Below the pieces are notes generated by a model. The model was not told where the DNA came from. It searched no databases and saw only the letters and a list, made by a program, of their open reading frames with translations. A stretch of 64,000 bases of DNA from Mycolicibacter longobardus (GTDB lineage Bacteria > Actinomycetota > Actinomycetes > Mycobacteriales > Mycobacteriaceae). Position numbers and translations under genes: made by a program. Shown one piece after another: positions 43,177 through 51,909 of this stretch. The stretch covers positions 90,016 to 154,015 of the forward strand of contig NZ_LQPG01000033.1 of the NCBI RefSeq assembly GCF_002102265.1, written 5' to 3'. The number at the start of each line of letters is the position of its first letter. The first letter of the stretch is position 1.

Positions 43177-44828
43177 AGGGCAGCCTTGATCGCGGCGTGC
43201 AGTGTCCGCAGCGAGGACCGATCGGCTTTGACCTCGAGCACCCGCATACCGGCGGCCGGTTCGGCCAGCGCGGCGGGCAGCGCGTCGACGGTGTCGACCT
43301 GCCGGCACTCGACGTGATAGGCGCGGCACAGCGCGCCGACGTCGACGTCATGCGGGGTGCCGAAGATCCGCGACGACACATCGGCGAACCGCGGGTCGCC
43401 CTGTTCGAGCAGTTCGAAGATGCCGCCGCCGTTGTCGTTGGAGACCACGATGGTCAGCTGGCGCGGTGTCGGCTCGGTGGGCCCGATCAGCAGCCCCGAG
43501 CTGTCGTGGACGAAAGTCAGGTCCCCGATCAGGGCGATGGTGCGGGCGTCGGGGTTCTCCCGCTCGTGGGCCAGCGCCGCGCCGATGGCGGTGGACACGG
43601 TGCCGTCGATGCCGGCGACCCCGCGGTTGGACCGCACGGCGACATCACGGGCGTCCTCGGCGTTGGCCAGGCCGACCAGCGCCACGTCACGCACCGGGTT
43701 CGAGGCGCCGAGCACCAGCTGGTCGCCGGGGCGCAGCGCGTCGACGACAGCCGCGGCCACGTGCAGGCCGGTGGTCAGCGGGTGCCCCGCCAGCTGGTCA
43801 CGCACCGCGGCGCAGGTGTGGGCGTTCAGCTCCGCGCAGCGGCGCAGCCAGGCTGGGTCGGGCGCCCCGGAGGCGACCGCCCGGGTGCCGGTGGCTTGGG
43901 AGTTGCCTGACACGTCCGGCCAGCGCGGCCCGGTGGTCAGCGCGTACACCGGCACCGTCGGGTCGGCCAGCAGCGTCGACACCGGGCGGTGCAGGGTTGG
44001 CCGGCCGACCATGATGACCTGCTGCGGGCGCAGCAGAGGCAACGCCAGCGGATGCAGGGGGTTCTCCGGCATCGGGGCGGTGGGTTCGGCCACCGTCGGC
44101 AGCGCCGCCAGGTTCGGATGCGCGCCCGCGCCGTGCCCGGCGATCACCACGGTGTCCGGGGTCAGGTCGATCTCCAGAGGCTGATCGAAGCTGACCGGCG
44201 GGGTGTAGGTCCAGGGGCGCCCGTGCGGACGGCCCGGGGGCAGCGATCCCGCGTCGTCAGAATCGGGCACCAGCGGCTCCCGCAGCGGAATGTCGAACTG
44301 CACAGGTCCGGCGTTGGCGGTACGAGATCCGTTGGCGGCCACCAATACTCGGCACACCGCCGAACGCCAGGTGGCGTTGAGGGCGTCCATCCGGTCGGGG
44401 ACTTCCTCGGCCAGCCCCAGGCTGATGGCGGCGCGCACCTGGGTGCCGAAGTAGCCGAGCTGCTCCATGGTCTGGTTGGCGCCGGTGCCCAGCAGCTCGT
44501 ACGGACGGTTGGCACTGAGCACGATCAACGGCACCCGCGCGTAGTTGGCCTCCACCACCGCGGGGCCCAGGTTGGCCACCGCGGTGCCCGAGGTCATGGC
44601 CACGCACACCGGCGCGCCGGCACCCACCGCCAGCCCGATCGCCAGATAGCCGGCGGTGCGTTCGTCGATACGCACATGCAGGCGCAACCGGCCGGTCCGG
44701 TCGGCTTCGTGCAGGGCGAACGCCAGCGGGGCGTTGCGCGATCCCGGGCACAGCACCACATCGCGGACGCCGCCGCGAATCAGCTCGTCGACGACGATGC
44801 GGGCCTGTGCCGTCGAGGGGTTGGTCAT
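43173..44828 (-). CDS. menD: SEPHCHC synthase MenD
   Basis: A 551-aa ThDP enzyme that joins 2-oxoglutarate-derived succinic semialdehyde to isochorismate, the first committed menaquinone step. N-terminal C-P-G-S-R-N-A-P-L and R-I-D-E-R-T-A-G (with the ThDP Glu), and the C-terminal G-D-L-T-F-V-H-D ... N-D-N-G-G-G-I-F motif are plain. TAACCT (44836-44841, minus strand) ends 7 bases before the ATG, so it is probably leaderless, with the -10 reaching into the bpoC stop codon. Equals Rv0555. Confidence 0.95.
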   Translation of the reverse strand: MTNPSTAQARIVVDELIRGGVRDVVLCPGSRNAPLAFALHEADRTGRLRLHVRIDERTAGYLAIGLAVGAGAPVCVAMTSGTAVANLGPAVVEANYARVPLIVLSANRPYELLGTGANQTMEQLGYFGTQVRAAISLGLAEEVPDRMDALNATWRSAVCRVLVAANGSRTANAGPVQFDIPLREPLVPDSDDAGSLPPGRPHGRPWTYTPPVSFDQPLEIDLTPDTVVIAGHGAGAHPNLAALPTVAEPTAPMPENPLHPLALPLLRPQQVIMVGRPTLHRPVSTLLADPTVPVYALTTGPRWPDVSGNSQATGTRAVASGAPDPAWLRRCAELNAHTCAAVRDQLAGHPLTTGLHVAAAVVDALRPGDQLVLGASNPVRDVALVGLANAEDARDVAVRSNRGVAGIDGTVSTAIGAALAHERENPDARTIALIGDLTFVHDSSGLLIGPTEPTPRQLTIVVSNDNGGGIFELLEQGDPRFADVSSRIFGTPHDVDVGALCRAYHVECRQVDTVDALPAALAEPAAGMRVLEVKADRSSLRTLHAAIKAAL

Positions 44829-44838
44829 TGGTATCAGG

Positions 44839-45669
44839 TTAGTCGTGCGCCGGGGGCCCAGCCGCCCACCGGAACGGCTTGCCGTCGACCTCGGCGAAGA
44901 ACTCGAGCGCGGCCTTGTTGACCTGGTCGGGCTTCTCGATGAACCCGAGATGGCCGGCGTCGGGAATCTCCAGGTAGCGCGCACCCGGGATGGCGTCGGC
45001 GACCTCGCGGCTCAGGTGCGCGGGGGTGACGACGTCGTCGCTGAAACCGATCACCAGTACCGGCTGGGTGATGTTGGCGTAGGCAGGCAGCCGGTTGGTG
45101 GTCGGCGCCACGTCGATCTGGCAGCGCAACCCCGGGGTGTTTTTCACCGGCCACATGGTGAACATCGCGATCCAGTCCTTGATCGCGGCATCGTCACTGA
45201 GGGTCTTCGGTGAAAAGCTTTCCAGCAGACGCACTTTTGCTTCGTACTCCGCCGGCAGCTCGATGCCGGATTCGGCGAATTTCACCTCGGCCTGGTGGAA
45301 GAAGTCGCGGGCACGGTCGTGGCGGCCGCGGGTCGCCATCAGGACGGCAGATTTCACCAATTCGGGCCGTGCCAGCATCAGTTCCTGGGCGATGAAGGCG
45401 CCCATCGACACCGCGACGATCCGGACCGGGTCGATGTTCAGCGATTCGATGAGCTGCGCGGTGTCGGCCACCATGGTTTCGGTGGTGAATCCCGAGGCGT
45501 TCTCGGTGGCACCGATCCCGCGGTTGTCGAAGGTGATCGGGCGGTACCGGGCCAGCTGAAAGTCGCGGACCTGGTGCAGGTGCCAACCGCGGCCGGCGCC
45601 GCCACGTCCGGCAATGAACAGAACCGGATCGCCATCCTGATTACGGTCGTCGTAAGCGAGGTTGGTCAC
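44839..45669 (-). CDS. bpoC: Alpha/beta hydrolase, BpoC-like
   Basis: A 276-aa alpha/beta hydrolase equal in position to Rv0554. [10 protein letters not shown] gives the oxyanion hole, V-S-M-G-A-F the nucleophile elbow Ser, D-D-V-V-T-P the acid and D-A-G-H-L-G-F the His. M. tuberculosis BpoC was annotated as a bromoperoxidase-like serine hydrolase; between menD and menC it could supply the MenH step (SHCHC synthesis), which is otherwise missing from this block. TACCTT ends 7 bases before the GTG at 45669. Confidence 0.85.
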   Translation of the reverse strand: MTNLAYDDRNQDGDPVLFIAGRGGAGRGWHLHQVRDFQLARYRPITFDNRGIGATENASGFTTETMVADTAQLIESLNIDPVRIVAVSMGAFIAQELMLARPELVKSAVLMATRGRHDRARDFFHQAEVKFAESGIELPAEYEAKVRLLESFSPKTLSDDAAIKDWIAMFTMWPVKNTPGLRCQIDVAPTTNRLPAYANITQPVLVIGFSDDVVTPAHLSREVADAIPGARYLEIPDAGHLGFIEKPDQVNKAALEFFAEVDGKPFRWAAGPPAHD

Positions 45670-45676
45670 GGGAGTG

Positions 45677-45682
45677 AAGGTA
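45677..45682 (-). promoter_or_regulatory. -10 element TACCTT, leaderless start of bpoC
   Basis: Read on the minus strand, TACCTT ends 7 bases before the bpoC GTG. Confidence 0.5.
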
Positions 45683-45740
45683 CGCGACCCCGCGACGCCT
45701 TATGGTGTCAGGATCGCAACTGCGCAGCTTGGGGACGGTG

Positions 45741-46430
45741 ATGCGGATACGGGACGCCGGGTTGCCCGCCGGGCTGCTGCTGGCCTGCGCCGTGGTGGCC
45801 GGCTGTTCGCGGGTGACCGGAGGCCTGGCGGTGCCGGCCGATCACGAGGGACTCCGTCCGGTGGCGGCGTCGATGCTGCCGGATCTGCTGTTGGAGGCCT
45901 CCACCGTCAGCGATGTGATGGGCTCCCCGGGTATGAGGGTGAAAGACTCCCGGTCACGGATGTTCGACGCCGGCCGCCAGTTCCCCGACCGCGACTGCAT
46001 GCCGGCCTGGATGCCCGTCGAACAGTCGGTGTACGCCGACAGCGACTGGACCGCGACGGTCGCCCAAACCCTCACCGAGAGTGCGCTGGATCATTTCGTG
46101 ATCCAGGCTGTGACGGTGTTCGCCACCCGCGACACTGCGCAGAGCTTCTTCGACGCCACCGCCCGGCGCTGGAACACCTGCGGCGAGCGGACATTCACCA
46201 CCAGTGGGGACGACCATTCCGATACGCCGTGGACGTTCGACACGGTCGCCGACGTCGACTCCACGCTGTGGATGACCCAGCACCAGGACGACAGCGCAGG
46301 CTGGTCGTGTCAGCGGGCCCTGCGGGTGAGCAACAACGTCGCGATCGACGTGCTCGCCTGCAAGCTTTACGTCAGCGACGAGGCCGTCACGATCGTCAAC
46401 GGGATCGACGCGCGGCTGCCCAGCGTGTGA
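45741..46430 (+). CDS. Lipoprotein with PknH-like extracellular sensor domain
   Basis: A 229-aa lipoprotein. The lipobox V-V-A-G-C gives the lipidated Cys near residue 22. The mature domain carries the four Cys of the PknH-type sensor (R-D-C-M-P, N-T-C-G-E, S-C-Q-R, A-C-K) and strands such as A-V-T-V-F-A-T-R-D-T-A-Q-S-F. In PknH this domain sits outside a kinase; here it stands alone. ATG 45741, next to a GTG at 45738, follows GGGGAC. TATGGT at 45701-45706 is a possible -10. Not part of the M. tuberculosis block. Confidence 0.78.
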   Translation: MRIRDAGLPAGLLLACAVVAGCSRVTGGLAVPADHEGLRPVAASMLPDLLLEASTVSDVMGSPGMRVKDSRSRMFDAGRQFPDRDCMPAWMPVEQSVYADSDWTATVAQTLTESALDHFVIQAVTVFATRDTAQSFFDATARRWNTCGERTFTTSGDDHSDTPWTFDTVADVDSTLWMTQHQDDSAGWSCQRALRVSNNVAIDVLACKLYVSDEAVTIVNGIDARLPSV

Positions 46431-46573
46431 GTGTTCTGGTCGTCGGTGACTCGCCGGTCCCGGATTCCACCATGTGGTGTTGTGCCCGGCTATCAGCGAC
46501 AACTGCTAGGGGGACCGGGCCTGGTGGACACTGTCGCTGTAAGCCGGGCAAAAACCCTGCCCTCCAGCTGGAC

Positions 46574-47533
46574 TCAGACAGCCAGCAGCCGATGGCAGGC
46601 CTTGATCCGGTCGATCCACCACTGCCGCCGCCGCGGCGGGGCTGCCAGGGCATGCAGGCGGGCCGGGTCCGGGGTTATCGGGTGCACCGGCAGGTAGCCG
46701 TCGGTTTGTTGCGGCGCTTCCGCGATGTCTTCGACGAACAGGGATCCCGTGCCCAGCCCGCAAGCGTGCCGCAGGTCCGGCAGTGCCGCCGCGGCGCGCA
46801 GTCCGGCGGCGATACCGACCGCCGAGTCGATCGCACTGGAGACCACCACCGGGATGCCGATCTGATCGGCGATCTTCAACAGCGCCGAAATACCGCCCAG
46901 CGGTGCGACTTTCAGCACGGCGATATCGGCCGCGCCGGCGGTCTTGACCGCCAAGGGATCGTCGGCTTTGCGGATGCTCTCGTCGGCGGCGACCGGGGTG
47001 TCGACGCGGCGGCGCAGTTCCGCGAGTTCAGCGACGGTGGCGCAGGGCTGCTCCAGGTATTCCAGTGGGCCGTTGGCGGTGAGCGCTTTGGTGGCCTGCA
47101 CTGCTTCTTCCAAGGTCCAACCGCCGTTGGCATCCACCCGCACAGTGGGAATCAACGCGCGGACGGCCTCGACACGAGCGGCGTCATCAGCCAGGGTCTG
47201 GCCGGGTTCGGCAACCTTGACCTTGGCGGTGCGGGCCCCGGGGAACCGCGCCAGCACCTCGGGCACTCGGCCGACGTCGACGGCGGGCACGGTTGCGTTG
47301 ATCGGGATGCGGTCCCGAAGAAGTTGTGGCGGTTGGTGGTAGGCGCTCTCCAGCGCTGCGGCCAGCCAATGCGCCGCCTCGGGGGCGTGGTATTCGGGGA
47401 ACGCCCCGAACTCCCCCCAGCCGACCGGGCCGTCGATCAGCGCCAATTCACGAACGGTGATGCCACGGAACCGCACCCGCATCGGCAGTGCCACCACGTG
47501 CAGGCGGTCGAGGATGTCGTCGAGGGGCGGCAT
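46574..47533 (-). CDS. menC: o-Succinylbenzoate synthase MenC
   Basis: A 319-aa enolase-superfamily enzyme that dehydrates SHCHC to o-succinylbenzoate. K-V-K-V (catalytic Lys), metal ligands in V-R-V-D-A-N-G-G-W, Y-L-E-Q-P and A-A-D-E-S, and the second Lys in A-V-L-K-V-A-P-L-G-G are visible. M-P-P-L-D-D-I-L-D at 47533 is the family start; the frame extends 15 codons further without support. It equals Rv0553. The 142 bases to the lipoprotein gene hold nothing recognised. Confidence 0.93.
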   Translation of the reverse strand: MPPLDDILDRLHVVALPMRVRFRGITVRELALIDGPVGWGEFGAFPEYHAPEAAHWLAAALESAYHQPPQLLRDRIPINATVPAVDVGRVPEVLARFPGARTAKVKVAEPGQTLADDAARVEAVRALIPTVRVDANGGWTLEEAVQATKALTANGPLEYLEQPCATVAELAELRRRVDTPVAADESIRKADDPLAVKTAGAADIAVLKVAPLGGISALLKIADQIGIPVVVSSAIDSAVGIAAGLRAAAALPDLRHACGLGTGSLFVEDIAEAPQQTDGYLPVHPITPDPARLHALAAPPRRRQWWIDRIKACHRLLAV

Positions 47534-47646
47534 CGGTCTATGGTGCCGGGCCGGTGGCGAGGTGCGCCAGGAGGGCATTGGGAATTAGGGTTGCCGGCGT
47601 CGACCAGCCGGCGAATGCGACGTTCAAGTCGAATTGGGCCGACTAC

Positions 47647-47652
47647 TAGCCT
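47647..47652 (+). promoter_or_regulatory. -10 element TAGCCT for the SseB-like gene
   Basis: TAGCCT in the 229-base gap after menC would start transcription near 47659, leaving a ~100-base leader before the ATG at 47763, which has AGGGAG close upstream. Confidence 0.35.
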
Positions 47653-47762
47653 GGGCGGACCCGCTACAGACGTGCATCATGGCTGGCGTAGCTCATGGCG
47701 CCAGGGCAGCGCAGACTGCAGCAGGTCGTCAGAGTCAACGCCACCGCGATGAGGGAGACACC

Positions 47763-48074
47763 ATGGGCGAGCAGGCCGAAACCTCTTCCGCTGATACCAC
47801 CGTTTACTACTCGACCCCTTTCGGAGAGACAAGTGACGGCGAACAAAGACTCTTTTTACTTGAACGCGACGGTATGCGATATTTTCCTGTTTTCCGTACC
47901 GTCGAATCGATAAAAGAATTCTATGCACAAAGGGACCGCGTTGCTTATGCGATACTGAAGGGTAACGTCCAGGATGTGATGGAGACGACCCGCTCAATTG
48001 AGCTGCTGAAAGGCACGGGAATTGTAATTGAACCCTTGAGCGAACATCCGGTTGAAATCTTGCCTGACGCTTGA
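47763..48074 (+). CDS. SseB-like N-terminal domain protein
   Basis: A 103-aa soluble protein. The pattern Y-Y-S-T-P-F-G ... Q-R-L-F-L-L-E-R-D-G, P-V-F-R-T-V-E-S-I and the end G-I-V-I-E-P-L-S-E-H-P-V fits the SseB N-terminal fold, found alone and in polymorphic toxin neighbourhoods. Codons are clearly more A/T-rich at third positions than in the men genes. It lies at the border of the toxin island, convergent with the immunity genes. It could be another immunity protein or an unrelated recent arrival. Confidence 0.55.
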   Translation: MGEQAETSSADTTVYYSTPFGETSDGEQRLFLLERDGMRYFPVFRTVESIKEFYAQRDRVAYAILKGNVQDVMETTRSIELLKGTGIVIEPLSEHPVEILPDA

Positions 48075-48228
48075 CGAGCGCTTGGCCGGTTGAGCCGTCC
48101 TCAGCACCGCCGATGTTCGCGTGGCCCCAAGACGCGGGGCTCTTTGACTACAGACGGGAAGGGTGAGAAGCCATTTTTGATGCTGACCCTTCGTCAACCC
48201 GATGAGAAGCGATTCTCCCGGTAAGTCG

Positions 48229-48633
48229 TCATAAAGGTTCGCCGATACCAGGGAGTAGGGAAATATCCTGCGGCTGACCATTCCTGAACATAGCGGCAAG
48301 CTCATGGACCCGCCGTTTAGCCCAAGCGACGTTTAATTCGCTGAGCACCTCGTACTCATACTTGAAGCGTTCCGCACGGTCGCCTACCAACCTTGAGGCC
48401 TCTCGTCTCACGATGCCTTTACAATACCAATAGAGAAGATCATCGAGGCTCCCCGATCGGTCAAAGCCTAGCTTTCCGCGTTCGAAATAAGTGAAATGAT
48501 AGGAGCCGTCATCATCGACGAAAATATTGAGACCATCATTGGTCCGCATGCCGACCGGCATGGAGGGAATCCCGAGCTCGTCAGACAGCCGATCAATCTC
48601 TGCTTGAAGCTCTTTGGAGCTTAAGACAGTCAC
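48229..48633 (-). CDS. Imm63-type immunity protein, copy 2
   Basis: A 134-aa protein. Y-H-F-T-Y-F-E-R-G-K, D-L-L-Y-W-Y-C-K and A-S-R-L-V-G-D-R-A-E-R match the Imm63 immunity family as I know it (G-Y-H ... E-R-G, L-D-E-L-L-Y-W). Its GTG overlaps the stop of copy 1 (GTGA). The two copies agree over most of the length. In polymorphic toxin systems such genes sit directly after the toxin gene and bind its C-terminal domain. DNA here is AT-rich compared with the window. Confidence 0.68.
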   Translation of the reverse strand: MTVLSSKELQAEIDRLSDELGIPSMPVGMRTNDGLNIFVDDDGSYHFTYFERGKLGFDRSGSLDDLLYWYCKGIVRREASRLVGDRAERFKYEYEVLSELNVAWAKRRVHELAAMFRNGQPQDISLLPGIGEPL

Positions 48634-49055
48634 AACGTCTCGCCGATGTCAGGAAGTAGGGTTATATCCTGCGGTTTGCCATATTTGCGAAAGAGGCCAG
48701 CAGTCTCACGAACATTCCTTTTCGCCCACTCGGGGCTAAATTGGCCTAGCACCTGATACTCAAGCAAGAAACGTTCTGCGCGGTCACCGACTTGTTTGGC
48801 GGCTCGATCTGTGACGATCTCCGTACAGTACCAATAGCAAAGATCATCAATGCTGCCGACCCTGTCGAAGCCAAGCTTTCCACGTTCGTAGAAAGCAAAG
48901 TGATAAGCGCCTTCCTCATCTACGAAGATATTGAGACCGTCGCTGGTTCGCATCCCGACCGGCATGGAGCGTACTCCCAGCGCCTCCGACAACCGGTCGA
49001 TTCTGCTTTGAAGCTCTTGGGACCTACCGTCCAAGAGGGGGTCCATAGTCATCAA
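48630..49055 (-). CDS. Imm63-type immunity protein, copy 1
   Basis: A 141-aa paralog of the next gene, with R-T-S-D-G-L-N-I-F-V-D, Y-H-F-A-F-Y-E-R-G-K-L-G-F-D-R and L-C-Y-W-Y-C. Its first codons (ATG at 49055, 49052 or 49046) overlap the toxin's last codons, an arrangement that ensures the cell makes immunity with the toxin. It probably neutralises the TNT domain in the cytoplasm. The exact start is uncertain because the overlap gives no separate ribosome site. Confidence 0.7.
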   Translation of the reverse strand: MMTMDPLLDGRSQELQSRIDRLSEALGVRSMPVGMRTSDGLNIFVDEEGAYHFAFYERGKLGFDRVGSIDDLCYWYCTEIVTDRAAKQVGDRAERFLLEYQVLGQFSPEWAKRNVRETAGLFRKYGKPQDITLLPDIGETL

Positions 49056-50640
49056 GTATACCTAGCCTTACCAATTCTCTGACGGTTGGCCTAGTACCAT
49101 CGGGTGCAGTGATCATGTATTGCGTCGCTCCTGATGACGGCACCTGCCCATAATAGGGCTCTACGGGTCCTTCTACTATTTGCCAGCCAGCAGGTAGTGG
49201 TTCCCCAGTAACCATGTATCGATTGTAGTTCCCACCAACCGATTCGGGCGCCAGCGACCGATCTGAAAAGGGTGCGCCATCGGGCGCAAGATAGCGGCCG
49301 CTTGGCGACCCAAATCTGTCGATGATGGTGCCTTCAGGCAGCTGCGCGGACTGCGGGACATACCCTTGCGGAAATCCGTCGTTCGCTGGCCATTGTCGGG
49401 ATTCAGGAGTGCCATAACGGGACTCGAATTCGTCCCAAGGGATTCCCCCCGTGGGGTGCCAGCCTCGTAGAACCGCTGCGGGCGCACCACCCTCGGTGAG
49501 AAGTTCGGCGGGAAGCCCCGCCCGAACCATGGCACCTTGGCCGCCGAACGGAAGGGTGACGGCGGCAGAGCCGATATCGAATGTCTTTTCGCCGAGGAAG
49601 TAGGCGGGGCTGGGCGAGTTCAAGGCGTCTTTGATCTGTGCGACACCGGTACCGACCGGATTCACGAAAGCGCTACCGAGGCCCTTGGCCAGGCCGCCCC
49701 AGGATTCCAGGACGCCGGGGGCGCCCGGTCCGCCCTGACCCAGCAGGTTCTTGACGCCCTGTTCGGCGTCCCTCCAACGGTCGCCGAATCCGTCGCCGAA
49801 CCCCGGCGCCGGCTGTCGCTCCGGCTCCGGGGGCGTATAGCGCGGTAAGGGCTGTTGGGCCTGGATCACGGCTGCGTTGATCCGCGCCTCGATCTGATCC
49901 GGCGGAACACCGTCGTTTGTCAGTACCTGCCGAGCCAACACCTTGAAGGTCTCCACGTCCTCGGAGTTCATCGGCACGGGGGCGGTGGAACCACCCGGCT
50001 GGCGCCCCTGATTCACCAACCACGGCAAGCTGCCCACCGCCGGCTCACCGGGGGCGGCACTCGGCGTCCGCGGTGCGCCGGCCGGCAACGGATGCCCGGC
50101 CGGTGTCTTCGTGCCGTCGTTCGGCATCGGCGGGCCGAATATCGCTCGACCTCCGGCGTCTACCTTGGTCTCTCCGACCACGGCCCGGATGGCAGTTGCC
50201 AGCTTCTGGTCCGTTCTGCCCGCGTCGGTCATCAGCGTGGTCAGCCGGCGTTGCAGCGCCTCGAAGTCATTGCGCTTCCGGGGGCTGACCTGTCCGCTCA
50301 ACCTGCCATCAGGACTGATTGCCCAATCATTACTCACCGCAACCGATTTGATGGATGCCCATTCGCGCTTGCATGCCGCGACCTCAGCTCGTGCGGAGTA
50401 GAAGGCGTTGGCTATCGCGGTCGCCTCACTCTGGTGATCGTTGATGTCGGCGCGGTGCTTGCCCAACTCCCGGCGGAACGCGTCGCCACCGTGGCCCTCC
50501 CAGTCCTTGAGCCCACTGCCGGCGTCGCTCAACGCCCCACCGAAGTCGGCCTTGCGCGCAGACCGTTCCGTAGCGATCTCGAACACCGTGTCCAGGGTTT
50601 CGAGATTCCACTTCTCGATGCCGTCAGTGGTGATCGTCAT
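49024..50640 (-). CDS. Putative type VII-secreted TNT-domain toxin (NAD+ glycohydrolase fold)
   Basis: A 538-aa protein without signal peptide. Residues ~1-130 are a helical WXG region with W47-E-G49. A Pro/Gly-rich middle (~160-390) includes W-R-D-A-E-Q-G-V-K. Residues ~391-538 are a TNT domain as in M. tuberculosis CpnT: W-P-A-N-D-G-F, L-P-E-G-T-I-I-D-R-F-G-S-P-S-G-R-Y and Y-Y-G-Q (Gln499, matching the TNT catalytic Gln). Where I expect the His of Y-H-x-Y the sequence has Y-N-R-Y (Asn473). TNT destroys NAD+. WXG100 gene upstream, two immunity genes downstream. Confidence 0.8.
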   Translation of the reverse strand: MTITTDGIEKWNLETLDTVFEIATERSARKADFGGALSDAGSGLKDWEGHGGDAFRRELGKHRADINDHQSEATAIANAFYSARAEVAACKREWASIKSVAVSNDWAISPDGRLSGQVSPRKRNDFEALQRRLTTLMTDAGRTDQKLATAIRAVVGETKVDAGGRAIFGPPMPNDGTKTPAGHPLPAGAPRTPSAAPGEPAVGSLPWLVNQGRQPGGSTAPVPMNSEDVETFKVLARQVLTNDGVPPDQIEARINAAVIQAQQPLPRYTPPEPERQPAPGFGDGFGDRWRDAEQGVKNLLGQGGPGAPGVLESWGGLAKGLGSAFVNPVGTGVAQIKDALNSPSPAYFLGEKTFDIGSAAVTLPFGGQGAMVRAGLPAELLTEGGAPAAVLRGWHPTGGIPWDEFESRYGTPESRQWPANDGFPQGYVPQSAQLPEGTIIDRFGSPSGRYLAPDGAPFSDRSLAPESVGGNYNRYMVTGEPLPAGWQIVEGPVEPYYGQVPSSGATQYMITAPDGTRPTVRELVRLGILDDYGPPLGR

Positions 50641-50643
50641 CCG

Positions 50644-50988
50644 CTAGGAAGCGCCGGGTCCTCTGGGAACGAGCACGGTGAACATCCGGGCGTGCTCCTC
50701 CTCCATCGCCCTGTAATGGCGACCTCCCTCACGCATCGCCTCGGAAAACGCGTGCACGCGCCCGTGCAACCGCTCGTCGGTCGCCTCCCAGTGCGCAGTC
50801 AGTTCGGCCAGCGCTTCCGCGGAGGCCCCGGCCCACGCCGCGGCGCAGTCGCCCAGGTAACCCGCGTGCCTGGCCGCGAATGTGCGCGACACATCGGTCG
50901 CGTCGGCCACCCGCGAAGCGTGCGCGTGCAACAGCGCGGGACGAACCGACAGTTTCGCGGGATCAATCGGCACCGATGCCACACCCAC
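50644..50988 (-). CDS. WXG100-family protein
   Basis: A 114-aa helical protein with W52-A-G54 between two helices, the WXG100/ESAT-6-like pattern. It starts the island's minus-strand operon; its stop is 3 bases before the toxin's ATG. Proteins of this kind pair with the N-terminal helices of larger substrates for export by ESX systems. It probably forms the secretion partner or chaperone of the TNT protein. No secretion apparatus gene lies in the window. Confidence 0.7.
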   Translation of the reverse strand: MGVASVPIDPAKLSVRPALLHAHASRVADATDVSRTFAARHAGYLGDCAAAWAGASAEALAELTAHWEATDERLHGRVHAFSEAMREGGRHYRAMEEEHARMFTVLVPRGPGAS

Positions 50989-51049
50989 ACCTCCCGTCAG
51001 ACCCCGAGCAGGAAAGTAGCAAGGCGCCGCAGGTACCGCCAGTCACCTT

Positions 51050-51871
51050 TCAGACAGTCAGCTCGAACACCCGCTGGGCATTTCCTTGCAGGTAATCCGC
51101 CCGCGCCGCGTCATCAAACCCGAGAGCATCCAGGCCATCCAGCGCATGGTCGTGCATGATCATCGGATAGTTGGTGCCGAACAACACTTTTCGTTGCCCG
51201 GTACGGGTTTTCATGAACTTGATCAGTTCGTCGGGCAGCCGCTTGGTGGTGTAGGCCGAGGTGTCGATGTAGACGTTCTCGTGCTTGCGGGCGACGGCGA
51301 CCATCTCCTCGGTCCACGGATACCCGACGTGCCCGCACACGATGACCAGTTCGGGAAAGTCCAACGCCACTTGGTCGATGTAGGGAATCGGACGACCGGT
51401 TTCCGACGGCCGCAGCGGCCCGGTGTGGCCGACCTGGGTGCAGAACGGAACGCCCAGCTCCACGCACTCGGCGAACAGCGGGTAGTAGCGCCGATCGGTC
51501 GGCGGCGCATTCCACAGCCAGGGCACCACCCGCAGGCCGACGAACCCGTCGTCACGCACCCGGGACCGCAGCTCGCGGACGGCCGCCATCGGGCGATCCA
51601 GATCGACGGTGGCCAGGCCCGCGAACCGGCTCGGGTGCGCTCGGACCCACCCGGCGACTTCGTCGTTGGAGACCAGGTCCATGCCGTTGGGGCCGCGCCA
51701 CGCGCTGAGCAGCCCGAAATCCACGCCGCCGGCGTCCATCGCCGACACGGTGGCCTCGATCGGGATCTCGTCCTCGGGTATCGCCGCGCCGGTCCAGCGC
51801 CGCAGCGACGCCAACATGTCGTCGGCGAGGAAGCGGCGCGTCGGGTGCTGCATCCAGACGTCGATCGTCAT
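51050..51871 (-). CDS. Amidohydrolase 2 family protein
   Basis: About 273 aa from the ATG at 51871 (M-T-I-D-V-W-M-Q-H-P-T); a GTG at 51880 is the alternative. The TIM-barrel ends of ACMSD-like amidohydrolases are seen: T-Q-V-G-H-T-G-P, I-V-C-G-H-V-G-Y-P-W and F-G-T-N-Y-P-M, but the last motif has Asn where most relatives have the metal-binding Asp, and the N-terminal H-x-H is reduced to M-Q-H. It may be a decarboxylase or hydrolase with one or no metal. Divergent from menB with 38 bases between. Confidence 0.72.
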   Translation of the reverse strand: MTIDVWMQHPTRRFLADDMLASLRRWTGAAIPEDEIPIEATVSAMDAGGVDFGLLSAWRGPNGMDLVSNDEVAGWVRAHPSRFAGLATVDLDRPMAAVRELRSRVRDDGFVGLRVVPWLWNAPPTDRRYYPLFAECVELGVPFCTQVGHTGPLRPSETGRPIPYIDQVALDFPELVIVCGHVGYPWTEEMVAVARKHENVYIDTSAYTTKRLPDELIKFMKTRTGQRKVLFGTNYPMIMHDHALDGLDALGFDDAARADYLQGNAQRVFELTV

Positions 51872-51896
51872 CGCCTCCACCGTAGCCAGCGCCCGG

Positions 51897-51902
51897 TACG
51901 GT
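51897..51902 (+). promoter_or_regulatory. -10 element TACGGT, leaderless start of menB
   Basis: TACGGT ends 7 bases before the GTG at 51910. Confidence 0.6.
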
Positions 51903-51909
51903 CGCAGGC

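Noticed and set aside
45662..47752. A 696-codon plus-strand frame covering the lipoprotein gene and menC antisense
   Set aside because: Low-complexity Arg/Gly/Pro composition; menC and the lipoprotein have clear motifs in the other frames.
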